Assembly (NCBI GenBank): GCA_003567615.1 | Contig: PWZC01000047.1 | Location: forward strand, 1-8,192 | Source: Gemmatimonadota bacterium | Lineage (GTDB): Bacteria > Gemmatimonadota > Gemmatimonadetes > Longimicrobiales > Gaopeijiaceae | Length of the DNA: 8,192 bases | Direction of reading: 5' to 3' | Shown here: piece after piece, positions 1 through 6,398 of the stretch | Position numbering within the stretch: position 1 is the stretch's first letter | How the letters are laid out: each line of letters opens with the position of its first letter | Notes under the pieces: generated by a model | Seen by the model: the letters and a program-made list of their open reading frames with translations, nothing else | What the model was told of the DNA's origin: nothing | The model's database searches: none | Made by a program: the position numbers and the translations under genes

Positions 1-1523
1 CCCTGCACGAAGATCTTGTGCTCGTAGAGGGCGATGAGGGAGCCCAGGGTGCGGGGGGTGAGACGGTCGAAGAGGAGTGTGTTGGAGGGTCGATTCCCGG
101 GAAAGGTCCGATGGGGCGCCAGTTCGGCGATCCGGGCGGACTCCATTCCCGCCGCCGCCATCTCCGCCTCGGCCTCCTCCTGCGTTCGACCCCGCATCAG
201 GGCCTCGGTCTGGGCCAGGAAGTTGGAGATGAGGACGTCGTGATGCTCCCCCAGCGGGTTGTGGCTGTGGCAGGGAGCCAGGAAGTCGGCGGGGACGAGG
301 CGGGTGCCCTGATGCAGGAGCTGGAAGAAGGCATGCTGCCCGTTGGTCCCGGGCTCTCCCCACACCACCGGTCCCGTGTCCCACTCCACCGGGCTCCCCT
401 CCCGGTCCACCGACTTCCCGTTGCTCTCCATGTCGGCCTGCTGCAGGTACGCGGGAAAGCGATGGAGGTACTGATCGTAGGGGAGCACGGCGTGGCTCGC
501 CGCCCCGAAGAAGTTCGAATACCAGACGCCCAGGAGGGCCAGGGTCACCGGCATGTTCTCGGCCAGGGGCGCCGTCCGGAAGTGCTCGTCCATGGCGTAG
601 GCGCCTTCCAGCAGCTCCCGGAACCGCTCCATCCCCACGGAGAGGGCGATAGGTAGCCCGATGGCAGACCAGAGGGAGTAACGCCCCCCGACCCAGTCCC
701 AGAACCCGAACATGTTGGCGGGGTCGATGCCGAACTCCCGGACCCCCGACGTGTTGGTGGACACGGCCACGAAGTGCCGGGCGATGGCGTCCTCGTCGGC
801 CCCTTGCTCCCTGAACCAGGCCCGGGCGCTCCGGGCATTCATGAGGGTCTCCTGGGTGGTGAACGTCTTGGAGGCGATGACGAAGAGGGTCGTCTCAGGG
901 TCCACTCGGCGGAGCGTCTCGGCCAGGTGGGTTCCGTCCACGTTGGAGACGAAGTGGGATGTCAGCCGCTCATGTGCGTAGGGGCGCAGGGCCTCACAGA
1001 CCATGACAGGCCCCAGGTCGGACCCACCGATGCCGATGTTCACCACATGTTCCATGGGGCGCCCCGTGTACCCCGTCCAGGCTCCGCTTCGGACCCGCTC
1101 CGTGAAGTCGGCCATGTGGTCCAGGACCCGCCGAACCTCCGGCATCACATCCTCGCCGTCCACCACGACCGGGCGGTCGCCACGATTCCGCAGGGCCGTG
1201 TGGAGGACCGCCCGATCCTCCGTCACGTTGATCCGCTCCCCGGAGAACTGCGCCTCCCGGAGGCGGTCCACTCCGGAGGCTCGGGCCAGCCCCACCAGAA
1301 GCGTCAGGGTCTCGGCGGTGATCCGGTTCTTGGAGTAGTCCAGGAGCAGGTCCTCCACCTCGAGGCTGAAGCGGGCAAAGCGCCCCGGATCCCGGGCGAA
1401 GAGGTCCCGCATGTGGTGACTTCGAATCGACTCGTGATGAAGAGCCAGGGCGCTCCAGGCAGCGGTCCTGTCGAGGTCCTGGGTGGACGTCCCGGCGGTC
1501 CGGGAAGGGGTGTCGGCGGTCAC
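1..1523 (-). CDS. pgi: Glucose-6-phosphate isomerase, 3' end missing at window edge
   Basis: Cytoplasmic enzyme of glycolysis and gluconeogenesis that interconverts glucose 6-phosphate and fructose 6-phosphate. The translated frame follows the E. coli-type PGI closely along its length. It has the sugar-phosphate-binding NIGIGGSDLG near residues 162-171, the family signature DWVGGRYS at 276-283, the catalytic Glu in MESNG at residue 366 and the catalytic His in GTNGQH at 397. The 31-residue Glu-His spacing matches the family. The frame is open to the window edge, ending at YEHKIFVQG, so roughly the last 50 residues, including the C-terminal catalytic Lys, lie outside. I chose the GTG at 1521-1523 because GGAG lies 4 nt upstream and the family alignment (TAAWSALALHH) begins about 20 residues later; another in-frame GTG at 1565 has no ribosome-binding site. 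It follows the S66 peptidase gene on the same strand after 128 bp, with no convincing promoter or terminator between them. Identity is very secure. Confidence -1.
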   Translation of the reverse strand, partial: MTADTPSRTAGTSTQDLDRTAAWSALALHHESIRSHHMRDLFARDPGRFARFSLEVEDLLLDYSKNRITAETLTLLVGLARASGVDRLREAQFSGERINVTEDRAVLHTALRNRGDRPVVVDGEDVMPEVRRVLDHMADFTERVRSGAWTGYTGRPMEHVVNIGIGGSDLGPVMVCEALRPYAHERLTSHFVSNVDGTHLAETLRRVDPETTLFVIASKTFTTQETLMNARSARAWFREQGADEDAIARHFVAVSTNTSGVREFGIDPANMFGFWDWVGGRYSLWSAIGLPIALSVGMERFRELLEGAYAMDEHFRTAPLAENMPVTLALLGVWYSNFFGAASHAVLPYDQYLHRFPAYLQQADMESNGKSVDREGSPVEWDTGPVVWGEPGTNGQHAFFQLLHQGTRLVPADFLAPCHSHNPLGEHHDVLISNFLAQTEALMRGRTQEEAEAEMAAAGMESARIAELAPHRTFPGNRPSNTLLFDRLTPRTLGSLIALYEHKIFVQ

Positions 1524-1651
1524 AGGTCTCCGGGGGCGGTGGGAACGGACGAGCGTGCGGGGCACAGTCGAATACCGGAACGCGGGACCCAGGGTCCGGG
1601 TCCACGGAACGAACCCAAGATAGTGGGGACGCCGCGCGCTACCGAACCCCG

Positions 1652-2752
1652 TCAGGCCACCGGCGACTCCAGGAGGGTCAGCGTCCCCCGAGCCGCGTCC
1701 ACTTCCACCTCGATCCCCAGGGGAAGGGTGAACATGTCGGGGATGTGGCCGATCATGGAGCCGTACCAGACCGGGACGCCCAGGGTGCCGGTGTGCTGGT
1801 CCAGGAGCTCTTCGAGGGTGAAGGAGGCGAAGCCGCTTCCCGGGTCACAGTTGGTGCACCGGCCGAAGACCAGGCCGGCCATCCCATCCAGGATCCCGTT
1901 GAGGGCCAACTGGGTGAGCATGCGATCCACCCGGTAGAGCTCTTCCCCCACATCCTCGGTGAAGAAGATGCACCCGGTGGTGTCGGGGACATGGTCGGAG
2001 CCCAGGATGCTGGTGAACACGGTGAGATTCCCTCCCAGGAGCGGGCCCCGGGCCACCCCCGGCGTGAGGGTGAGGATCCGGTCCGCCGTGTGGGTCAGGT
2101 CGTTCCCCACCCGCACCGGGTTCTCCAACGTGTAGGCCTCCCCGTGGAAGAGGACTCGCCGGAAGTGCTCCGCCGTGAACTCGGTGAAGGGTGACATTCC
2201 CACCGGACCGTGGTAGGTGACGAGCCCGGTGTGCCGGTGCACGGCGTTCAGGAGGGCGGTCACGTCGCTGTAGCCCACGATCACCTTGGGATCGGCCCGC
2301 AGTGCGTCGTAATCAATCCGGTCCAGGATCCGGGCCGAGCCCCACCCACCCCGGGTCGCCACGATTCCCCGCACCGAGGGATCCCGGAGCATCCGATTCA
2401 GGTCCTCCGCCCGCTCCTCATCGGTGCCGGCGAAGTAGGCGTGGCGCGAGAGGACGTGCTCGCCGGTACGGACCCGGAGGTCCAGTGCCTCGAGCCGCTC
2501 CACCACAATGCGGATGTCGGTGGCGCTGTAGAGGGCACCGGCCGGGTTCACCACCGCCACCGTATCCCCCGGGCGGAGGCGCTCGGGCTTGACGAGGGGG
2601 AGCCGGTGGGGGGGAGCGCTGTGGTCGGACCGCCGGGTGGTGGGGACCGAACGGGACCTGTCCGCCCCTCCCACCGAGCCGGCGCTCAGCCCTGCCACCG
2701 CCGCCCCCAACGCCGCCTTCCGGAGAAACCCCCGTCGACTCACCTCATCCAT
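1652..2752 (-). CDS. Peptidase S66 (LD-carboxypeptidase/MccF-like), Tat-exported
   Basis: Serine peptidase of the S66 family, which includes LdcA (removes the terminal D-Ala from murein tetrapeptides) and MccF (cleaves microcin C-type amides). Residues 5-20 are a twin-arginine signal (SRRGFLRK followed by an Ala-rich hydrophobic run). There is no lipobox Cys, so I infer a soluble periplasmic enzyme. The S66 domain starts near residue 57 (RPGDTVAVVNPAG). The nucleophile is Ser162 in GYSDVTALL, preceded by the family's ATRGGWGSARIL at 132-143. The acid is probably Glu266 in FFTEDVGEELYRVDRML, and the His is His336 in MIGHIPD, giving the expected Ser-Glu-His triad. At 366 residues it is a normal S66 length plus leader. 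The ATG at 2752 has AGGGGA 6 nt upstream. The gene begins 10 bp after the DUF5916 stop, so the two are probably co-transcribed. LdcA itself is usually cytoplasmic, so export is notable. The exact substrate (murein stem peptide or a peptide conjugate) cannot be decided from sequence. Confidence -1.
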   Translation of the reverse strand: MDEVSRRGFLRKAALGAAVAGLSAGSVGGADRSRSVPTTRRSDHSAPPHRLPLVKPERLRPGDTVAVVNPAGALYSATDIRIVVERLEALDLRVRTGEHVLSRHAYFAGTDEERAEDLNRMLRDPSVRGIVATRGGWGSARILDRIDYDALRADPKVIVGYSDVTALLNAVHRHTGLVTYHGPVGMSPFTEFTAEHFRRVLFHGEAYTLENPVRVGNDLTHTADRILTLTPGVARGPLLGGNLTVFTSILGSDHVPDTTGCIFFTEDVGEELYRVDRMLTQLALNGILDGMAGLVFGRCTNCDPGSGFASFTLEELLDQHTGTLGVPVWYGSMIGHIPDMFTLPLGIEVEVDAARGTLTLLESPVA

Positions 2753-2762
2753 GGCCCGTCCC

Positions 2763-5120
2763 CTACAACCGGAGCGTGTAGTTGATCTTGAAGGCCCCGC
2801 CTCGGGAAAGGGTCTCGAAGCTCCGGCGTCGCTCCGAAATCACCCCGTCCGGACCCAGGACCGCGTCAGCGTTCAGCCAGTTGTGGGTCCAGACCAGGAA
2901 GATGTCGTTCCCCGGTCGTACGATCCACCGGGCCCGGGCGAAGAGGCCCACGATCCGAGACACGTCGTCGTACTGGATGGACGACGATAACGAGGTGAAG
3001 GGGCTGGCGTCCCAGGATCCGTTGAAGCGCATCAGGTTCGTGTCGAATTCGCCCTCGGGCAGTCGCACCTCGTTCCGTTCCAGGTCGGTGCTGAAGGAGA
3101 AGCCCGGGAGCGGGCGGGCGGTCACCCCACCGGAGACCCGTCTGCGGGTCCCGGACCAGAAGTCACCCCACACCAGCGACGCATTCCCCGACACCGCACG
3201 CCGACCGGCGGTTCGCCCCGACAGTTCCCACTCGGTGGTGCTGTACGATCCCGGGTCCAACACAATGGGCCCGTCTTCGTCCCGTCGGATGGTGAAGGGT
3301 GTCAGAAGGCGCTCGAAGCCCCGCTTCACCTCCAGGGAAGCCTGGTCCCCGCTCTCGAACTGGGTCTCCAGGAGGGGGAAGTTGGCGCTCCGGGTCAGGA
3401 GCTGCCCCTCCAGATCCGTCAGATATTCCCAGAAGAAGGAGAACTGGAGCCGTCGGATGGCGTCCACCGACGGAAGCAGGGGAGCGATGGTCAGGGTGGG
3501 CTGGGTCCGGGCGAATCCGCGCCGCGGCACGAATCCCGCAGCGGGCGCATAGGCGGTGCCGAAGCTCCGATGCGAAGCGTGGAACCGGATCAGGTCGTTG
3601 GGGAAGTTGACCCGGAATCCCCGGGTGCGATGATCCCCCATCCGGTTCCACCCGCCCTGGAGAGGATCGGTGTGGACCACCAGGAACCCCTCGAACTGGG
3701 CGTTGTAGCGGCCGAAGAGGGACGAGGTGAAGAAGTCCATGTCCAATCCCACCGTATGCCGGTCCGGAGTGTCGGCGCCGGGCCCGGTGGCGTGGGCCCG
3801 CCTCGTGTAGATGGCGCCCATATGGGACTGCTGGAAGACGGCCTGCTTGAGTCGAGCTACGGTGAAGTCCTCGCCGGGAACATCGAATGCGCCCTCCGCC
3901 CCCAGATCGGACCGGAGGGTGGCGGTGCCCGTCCGCATCTGATAGAACCCGATCTCGCTCCGCCCCACCTGACCGATGAGCCGGGCTCCGGCCCGGATGG
4001 GAACCTCCTCGCCATCCACAAGGCCGATCCGCCGGGAGAAGAAGGGACGGGGACCGGAGCTGGGCGCGAAGTTGAAGACCCCGGACCCCTCCAGGAAGAA
4101 GTCCCGCTGCTCCGGGAATACCAGGGGAAAGCGGGTCAGATTCACCCGGCGCTGGTCCACCTCCACCTCGGCGAAGTCGGTGTTCACCGTGACGGCTGCC
4201 CGGAGACTGGGCGTGATGTTGTAACTCAGGTCCAGCCCGGTCTTGGCGTCGCCGTCCCACCCGGTCCCGGCGCTGGGTGACTGGTCTCCGGCGGCGGACA
4301 GATACGGCCGGGCCTGGATCCCCAGGCCCTGGGATATGCCCTCCAGTCCCTCAAGGCGTCCGGCGTGGACGGGGCGGAAGAGGGACTGGTTCCGACGCCA
4401 TCCGCGCCAGAGGATCTCCTCGTTCCGCCGCCGGATGGTCCGCTGGAAGTTGATTCCCCAGGCGTCCACATTGGGGTCGAAATTGAGGGTGCTGAAGGGG
4501 ATCCGGACCTCGGCGACCCACCCGTCGGGACGGATTCCGGTGCGAACGTACCAGATTCCGTCCCAGGACTTGTTGATGGAGGCCCCGCTCCCCGGCGTGA
4601 TGATCCCGTCACCCATGAGTCCGGCCGGATTCACCTCGAAGAAGTACCCCGTGCGGCCGTCGCCGAAGGTGTCCAGGATCCACATGAAACGGTCATCGGA
4701 CCCGAGCCCGGCGTTGCGCCGCCGCTGATGGGCGATGATCCCCTCGGGATCGTCATCGAAGAAGGCCCCGATGTAGAGGGCGTCGTCGTCGAAGAGAACC
4801 CGGATCTCGGTCTGACGGGTGGGTTCGCTTCCCTCCACCGGATCCCGCTGGGTGAAGTCCGTGATGGGCTGGGCCAGCGCCCACGCGTCATCGTCCAGGC
4901 GCCCGTCGATGCGGATCTGCATCCCGGCAGGGATCCGGGTGGCCACCAGCGGAGGATCGTCGTGTTCACCGGTTGGGGATGCGATGGACTCTTCCTCGGG
5001 CCCCGATGCGTGGAGGGGAATCGGCAACCCCAGCATGAGGGTCAGGACCAGAAGTAGACCTCCAAGGGCGGATGCCCAGGCCGCCGACGGGTCGAACCCG
5101 TGAACGGCGGACCACCGCAT
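2763..5120 (-). CDS. DUF5916 outer-membrane beta-barrel protein with N-terminal CBM9-like domain
   Basis: About 785 residues if started at the ATG at 5118-5120. The first 38 residues form a signal peptide (hydrophobic core LLLVLTLMLGL, probable cleavage after LHA). Residues about 60-230 resemble a CBM9-like beta-sandwich: IDGRLDDDAW, then LYIGAFFDDDP, FGDGRTGYFFEVNPAG and GWVAEVRIPFSTLNF. From about 265 to the end is the DUF5916 region, with the diagnostic NTDFAEVEVDQ, FPEQRDFFLEGSGVFNF (335-351) and SRRIG (362-366), then alternating beta strands ending in NYTLRL, consistent with an outer-membrane barrel. Function is unknown in the family; transport or processing of a polymer is a guess. The start is uncertain. 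Upstream in-frame ATGs at 5159 (51-residue leader) and 5330 (no leader-like N terminus, and overlapping the his promoter) are possible, and none has a good ribosome-binding site. It is transcribed divergently from his and is first in the unit with the S66 peptidase. Confidence -1.
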   Translation of the reverse strand: MRWSAVHGFDPSAAWASALGGLLLVLTLMLGLPIPLHASGPEEESIASPTGEHDDPPLVATRIPAGMQIRIDGRLDDDAWALAQPITDFTQRDPVEGSEPTRQTEIRVLFDDDALYIGAFFDDDPEGIIAHQRRRNAGLGSDDRFMWILDTFGDGRTGYFFEVNPAGLMGDGIITPGSGASINKSWDGIWYVRTGIRPDGWVAEVRIPFSTLNFDPNVDAWGINFQRTIRRRNEEILWRGWRRNQSLFRPVHAGRLEGLEGISQGLGIQARPYLSAAGDQSPSAGTGWDGDAKTGLDLSYNITPSLRAAVTVNTDFAEVEVDQRRVNLTRFPLVFPEQRDFFLEGSGVFNFAPSSGPRPFFSRRIGLVDGEEVPIRAGARLIGQVGRSEIGFYQMRTGTATLRSDLGAEGAFDVPGEDFTVARLKQAVFQQSHMGAIYTRRAHATGPGADTPDRHTVGLDMDFFTSSLFGRYNAQFEGFLVVHTDPLQGGWNRMGDHRTRGFRVNFPNDLIRFHASHRSFGTAYAPAAGFVPRRGFARTQPTLTIAPLLPSVDAIRRLQFSFFWEYLTDLEGQLLTRSANFPLLETQFESGDQASLEVKRGFERLLTPFTIRRDEDGPIVLDPGSYSTTEWELSGRTAGRRAVSGNASLVWGDFWSGTRRRVSGGVTARPLPGFSFSTDLERNEVRLPEGEFDTNLMRFNGSWDASPFTSLSSSIQYDDVSRIVGLFARARWIVRPGNDIFLVWTHNWLNADAVLGPDGVISERRRSFETLSRGGAFKINYTLRL

Positions 5121-5221
5121 GAAGCCGGAAGGCCCTGACTGGGACGAAACGTGGACCATGATGGGACCGAGCGAGAGGAAGGCAATGCCGGTGAGGCGAT
5201 GAAGCCGAGCAGTTGCCGTGT

Positions 5222-5262
5222 AGGAAGAAGGTTGAAAATACTGGCCGCGCGCCGATGAGGCG
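5222..5262 (-). promoter_or_regulatory. Weak candidate promoter for the DUF5916 gene
   Basis: On the minus strand the only AT-rich island in the divergent gap contains TATTTT (5240-5235), a 4/6 match to a -10 box. Seventeen bases upstream is TCGCCT, only 3/6 against TTGACA. Transcription would start near 5228, leaving about 70-110 nt of leader before the ATGs at 5159 or 5120. This supports one of those starts over the ATG at 5330, but the match is weak and could be chance. Confidence -1.
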
Positions 5263-5308
5263 AGGGGCGGGGCCTGCCCACCGGACCGGCCACCTCGCAA
5301 TCCCGGAG

Positions 5309-5337
5309 TTGACCGGTCCGGGTGCCCCATCTAGCTT
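5309..5337 (+). promoter_or_regulatory. Sigma70-like promoter of the his operon
   Basis: The -35 TTGACC (5309-5314) matches the consensus at 5 of 6 bases and is separated by exactly 17 bp from TAGCTT (5332-5337), a weaker -10. Transcription is expected to begin 6-7 bases after the -10, at A5343 or A5344, and A5344 is the first base of the leader-peptide ATG. The position directly before the leader peptide and attenuator makes this the probable his promoter. The weak -10 keeps confidence moderate. Confidence -1.
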
Positions 5338-5343
5338 TGCCCA

Positions 5344-5427
5344 ATGCGTCCGGCACCTCTCCACCCCGTCCATCATCGTCGTCACGCGTCCCATGGGGGA
5401 CGGGTGCGGGGCGGGGCGTGCGGCTGA
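5344..5427 (+). CDS. hisL: Histidine operon leader peptide (27 aa, His-rich)
   Basis: Short open reading frame of 27 codons ending in TGA. Residues 7-17 read HPVHHRRHASH: five His codons in eleven, including an adjacent pair, far above normal His use. Its likely role is regulatory: ribosome stalling at the His codons when charged tRNA-His is scarce decides which RNA structure forms downstream. The last His codon (5392-5394) directly abuts RNA segment 2 (5395-5405), and segment 1 (5365-5371) overlaps codons 8-10. There is no Shine-Dalgarno sequence, and the promoter places the transcript start at or within one base of the ATG, so translation is probably leaderless. Downstream come an intrinsic terminator and hisG. 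The C-terminal Gly/Arg-rich part probably has no function as protein. Alternative: a chance ORF in GC-rich DNA, which is unlikely given the His cluster, the terminator and the his genes all in order. Confidence -1.
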   Translation: MRPAPLHPVHHRRHASHGGRVRGGACG

Positions 5428-5486
5428 GCGAGAACGGCCAAGCAGAAGACCCGGATACCCCGCGGCCCGTCCCCTGACCGGACGGG
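5365..5486 (+). promoter_or_regulatory. Transcription attenuator of the his operon (four alternating RNA segments)
   Basis: Four segments in order carry the same complementary heptamer: segment 1 CCCGTCC (5365-5371), segment 2 GGACGGG (5398-5404), segment 3 CCCGTCC (5466-5472), segment 4 GGACGGG (5480-5486). Pairing 1:2 is 7 bp. Pairing 2:3 extends to 9 perfect pairs (5396-5404 with 5466-5474) plus flanking G-U pairs and would be the antiterminator. Pairing 3:4 is the core of the 12 bp terminator stem. Segment 1 lies among the His codons of the leader peptide. A ribosome stalled there would mask segment 1, free segment 2 to sequester segment 3, and allow read-through into hisGDC. This is the trp/his attenuation logic known from Proteobacteria; its operation here is inferred from sequence alone. 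Confidence -1.
5395..5416 (+). other. G-quadruplex-type motif in the his leader RNA
   Basis: Four G-runs of 5, 3, 4 and 4 bases are separated by loops of 2, 3 and 1 bases, which fits the canonical G3+N1-7 quadruplex pattern on the transcribed (RNA-like) strand. It covers attenuator segment 2 completely, so folding would compete with the antiterminator and with the 1:2 hairpin. It may simply reflect the G-rich base composition of segment 2. Confidence -1.
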
Positions 5487-5498
5487 CCGCGTTTTTTT
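5461..5498 (+). terminator. Intrinsic terminator (attenuator 3:4 stem) before hisG
   Basis: A perfect 12 bp inverted repeat, CGCGGCCCGTCC (5461-5472) and its complement (5480-5491), encloses a 7-nt loop and is followed at once by seven T (5492-5498). It is directional for the plus strand only, since no T-run lies on the other side. No plus-strand gene other than the leader peptide precedes it, so its evident purpose is to stop his leader transcripts ahead of hisG rather than to end a coding operon. Confidence -1.
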
Positions 5499-5534
5499 CG
5501 CCAACATTCGCCAATACACGAAGCGTCTCCCGTG

Positions 5535-6398
5535 ATGAGAATTGCCGTACCCAACAAGGGCCGCCTCTCGGAGGAGTCCCTCAAGCTCTTCGAGAAGGCC
5601 GGGCTCCGGGCCCAGTTCCGGGCGGACCGGGCGCTGGTGGCCCGGCTCGGCAGCCACTTCCAGGCCATCTTCGTCCGGGCACAGGACATCCCGGAGTTCG
5701 TGGCCGACGGAGCCGCCGAGTTCGGCATCACCGGGGCCGATCTGATCCAGGAGAATGCCAGGCCGGAGGTGGAAGAGCTCCTGGACCTGGGCTTCGGTCA
5801 CTGTCGCCTCATCGTGGCGGTCCGGGATGAGAGCCCCGTGCAGTCCCCGGAACAACTCGCCGAGGGCACTCGGGTGGCCACCTCCTTCCCGGGGTTGGCG
5901 AAACGCTACTTCGCCTCCCTGGGCACCGAGATCAAGGTCGTCCCCGTCTCGGGTGCCGCCGAGATCGCGCCCCACCTGGGCGTGGCCGACGTCATCGTGG
6001 ACCTGACCTCCACCGGCTCTACCCTCCGGGTGAACGGACTCCGGGAGGTGGGGACGATCCTGGACTCCAGCGCCCGCCTCGTGGCCAACACCGAGGCGCT
6101 GGCCGCCGTCGACGCCCGAGAGGTGGCCGACAATCTCACCACCGCACTGGAGTCGGTTCTCCGGGCTCGCCGGAAGCGGTACCTCATGTCCAACGTCCCC
6201 CGGGACCGTCTGGACGAAGTGCGGCAGATCCTGCCGGGCATCAACGGACCCACCATCGTGGATGTCCTGGACCAGGGTCGCTGGGTGGCGGCCCACGCCG
6301 TGGTGGATGAGGACCAACTCTACGACACCATCGCCCGACTGAAGGGTCTGGGAGCCGAGGGCATCCTGGTCACCCGCATCGAGAGGCTTCTGCCATGA
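5535..6398 (+). CDS. hisG: ATP phosphoribosyltransferase, long (hexameric) form
   Basis: Catalyses the first committed step of histidine synthesis, joining ATP and PRPP to give phosphoribosyl-ATP in the cytoplasm. It has 287 residues: a catalytic periplasmic-binding-protein-like fold opening with RIAVPNKGRLSEESL, then the family signature at 143-164 (E, G149, D156, T160-G161, T163-L164), which contains the PRPP-binding loop DLTSTGSTL. Residues about 213-287 form the C-terminal ACT-like regulatory domain of long-form HisG (YLMSNVPRDRLDEV to GILVTRIERLL). Such enzymes are feedback-inhibited by histidine and do not need HisZ. I prefer the ATG at 5535 to the adjacent in-frame GTG at 5532. There is no clear Shine-Dalgarno sequence. 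The gene begins 36 bp after the leader terminator, and its stop overlaps the hisD start by ATGA. Confidence -1.
   Translation: MRIAVPNKGRLSEESLKLFEKAGLRAQFRADRALVARLGSHFQAIFVRAQDIPEFVADGAAEFGITGADLIQENARPEVEELLDLGFGHCRLIVAVRDESPVQSPEQLAEGTRVATSFPGLAKRYFASLGTEIKVVPVSGAAEIAPHLGVADVIVDLTSTGSTLRVNGLREVGTILDSSARLVANTEALAAVDAREVADNLTTALESVLRARRKRYLMSNVPRDRLDEVRQILPGINGPTIVDVLDQGRWVAAHAVVDEDQLYDTIARLKGLGAEGILVTRIERLLP

Noticed and set aside
1585..1603. Stem-loop GGACCC/GGGTCC between the S66 gene and pgi as a terminator
   Set aside because: The stem is only 6 bp and no T-run follows on either strand, so it is not a credible intrinsic terminator.
1524..1651. Separate pgi promoter in the 128 bp gap
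   Set aside because: Candidate boxes such as TTCGGT-17-CTATCT match the consensus poorly; I could not support a promoter call.
18..1937. Long plus-strand open frames opposite pgi and the S66 gene
   Set aside because: They are antisense shadows of clearly identified genes, caused by high GC at third positions. Their translations are rich in Gly, Pro and Arg and match no family.
5213..5830. 205-codon plus-strand frame running through the his leader into hisG
   Set aside because: It is out of frame with hisG, crosses the terminator and T-run, and overlaps the well-supported HisG sequence. It is a chance open frame.
5382..6317. Long minus-strand frame opposite hisG and the leader
   Set aside because: Antisense to HisG, which has complete family motifs; composition is low-complexity Gly/Asp/His/Val with no recognisable domain.
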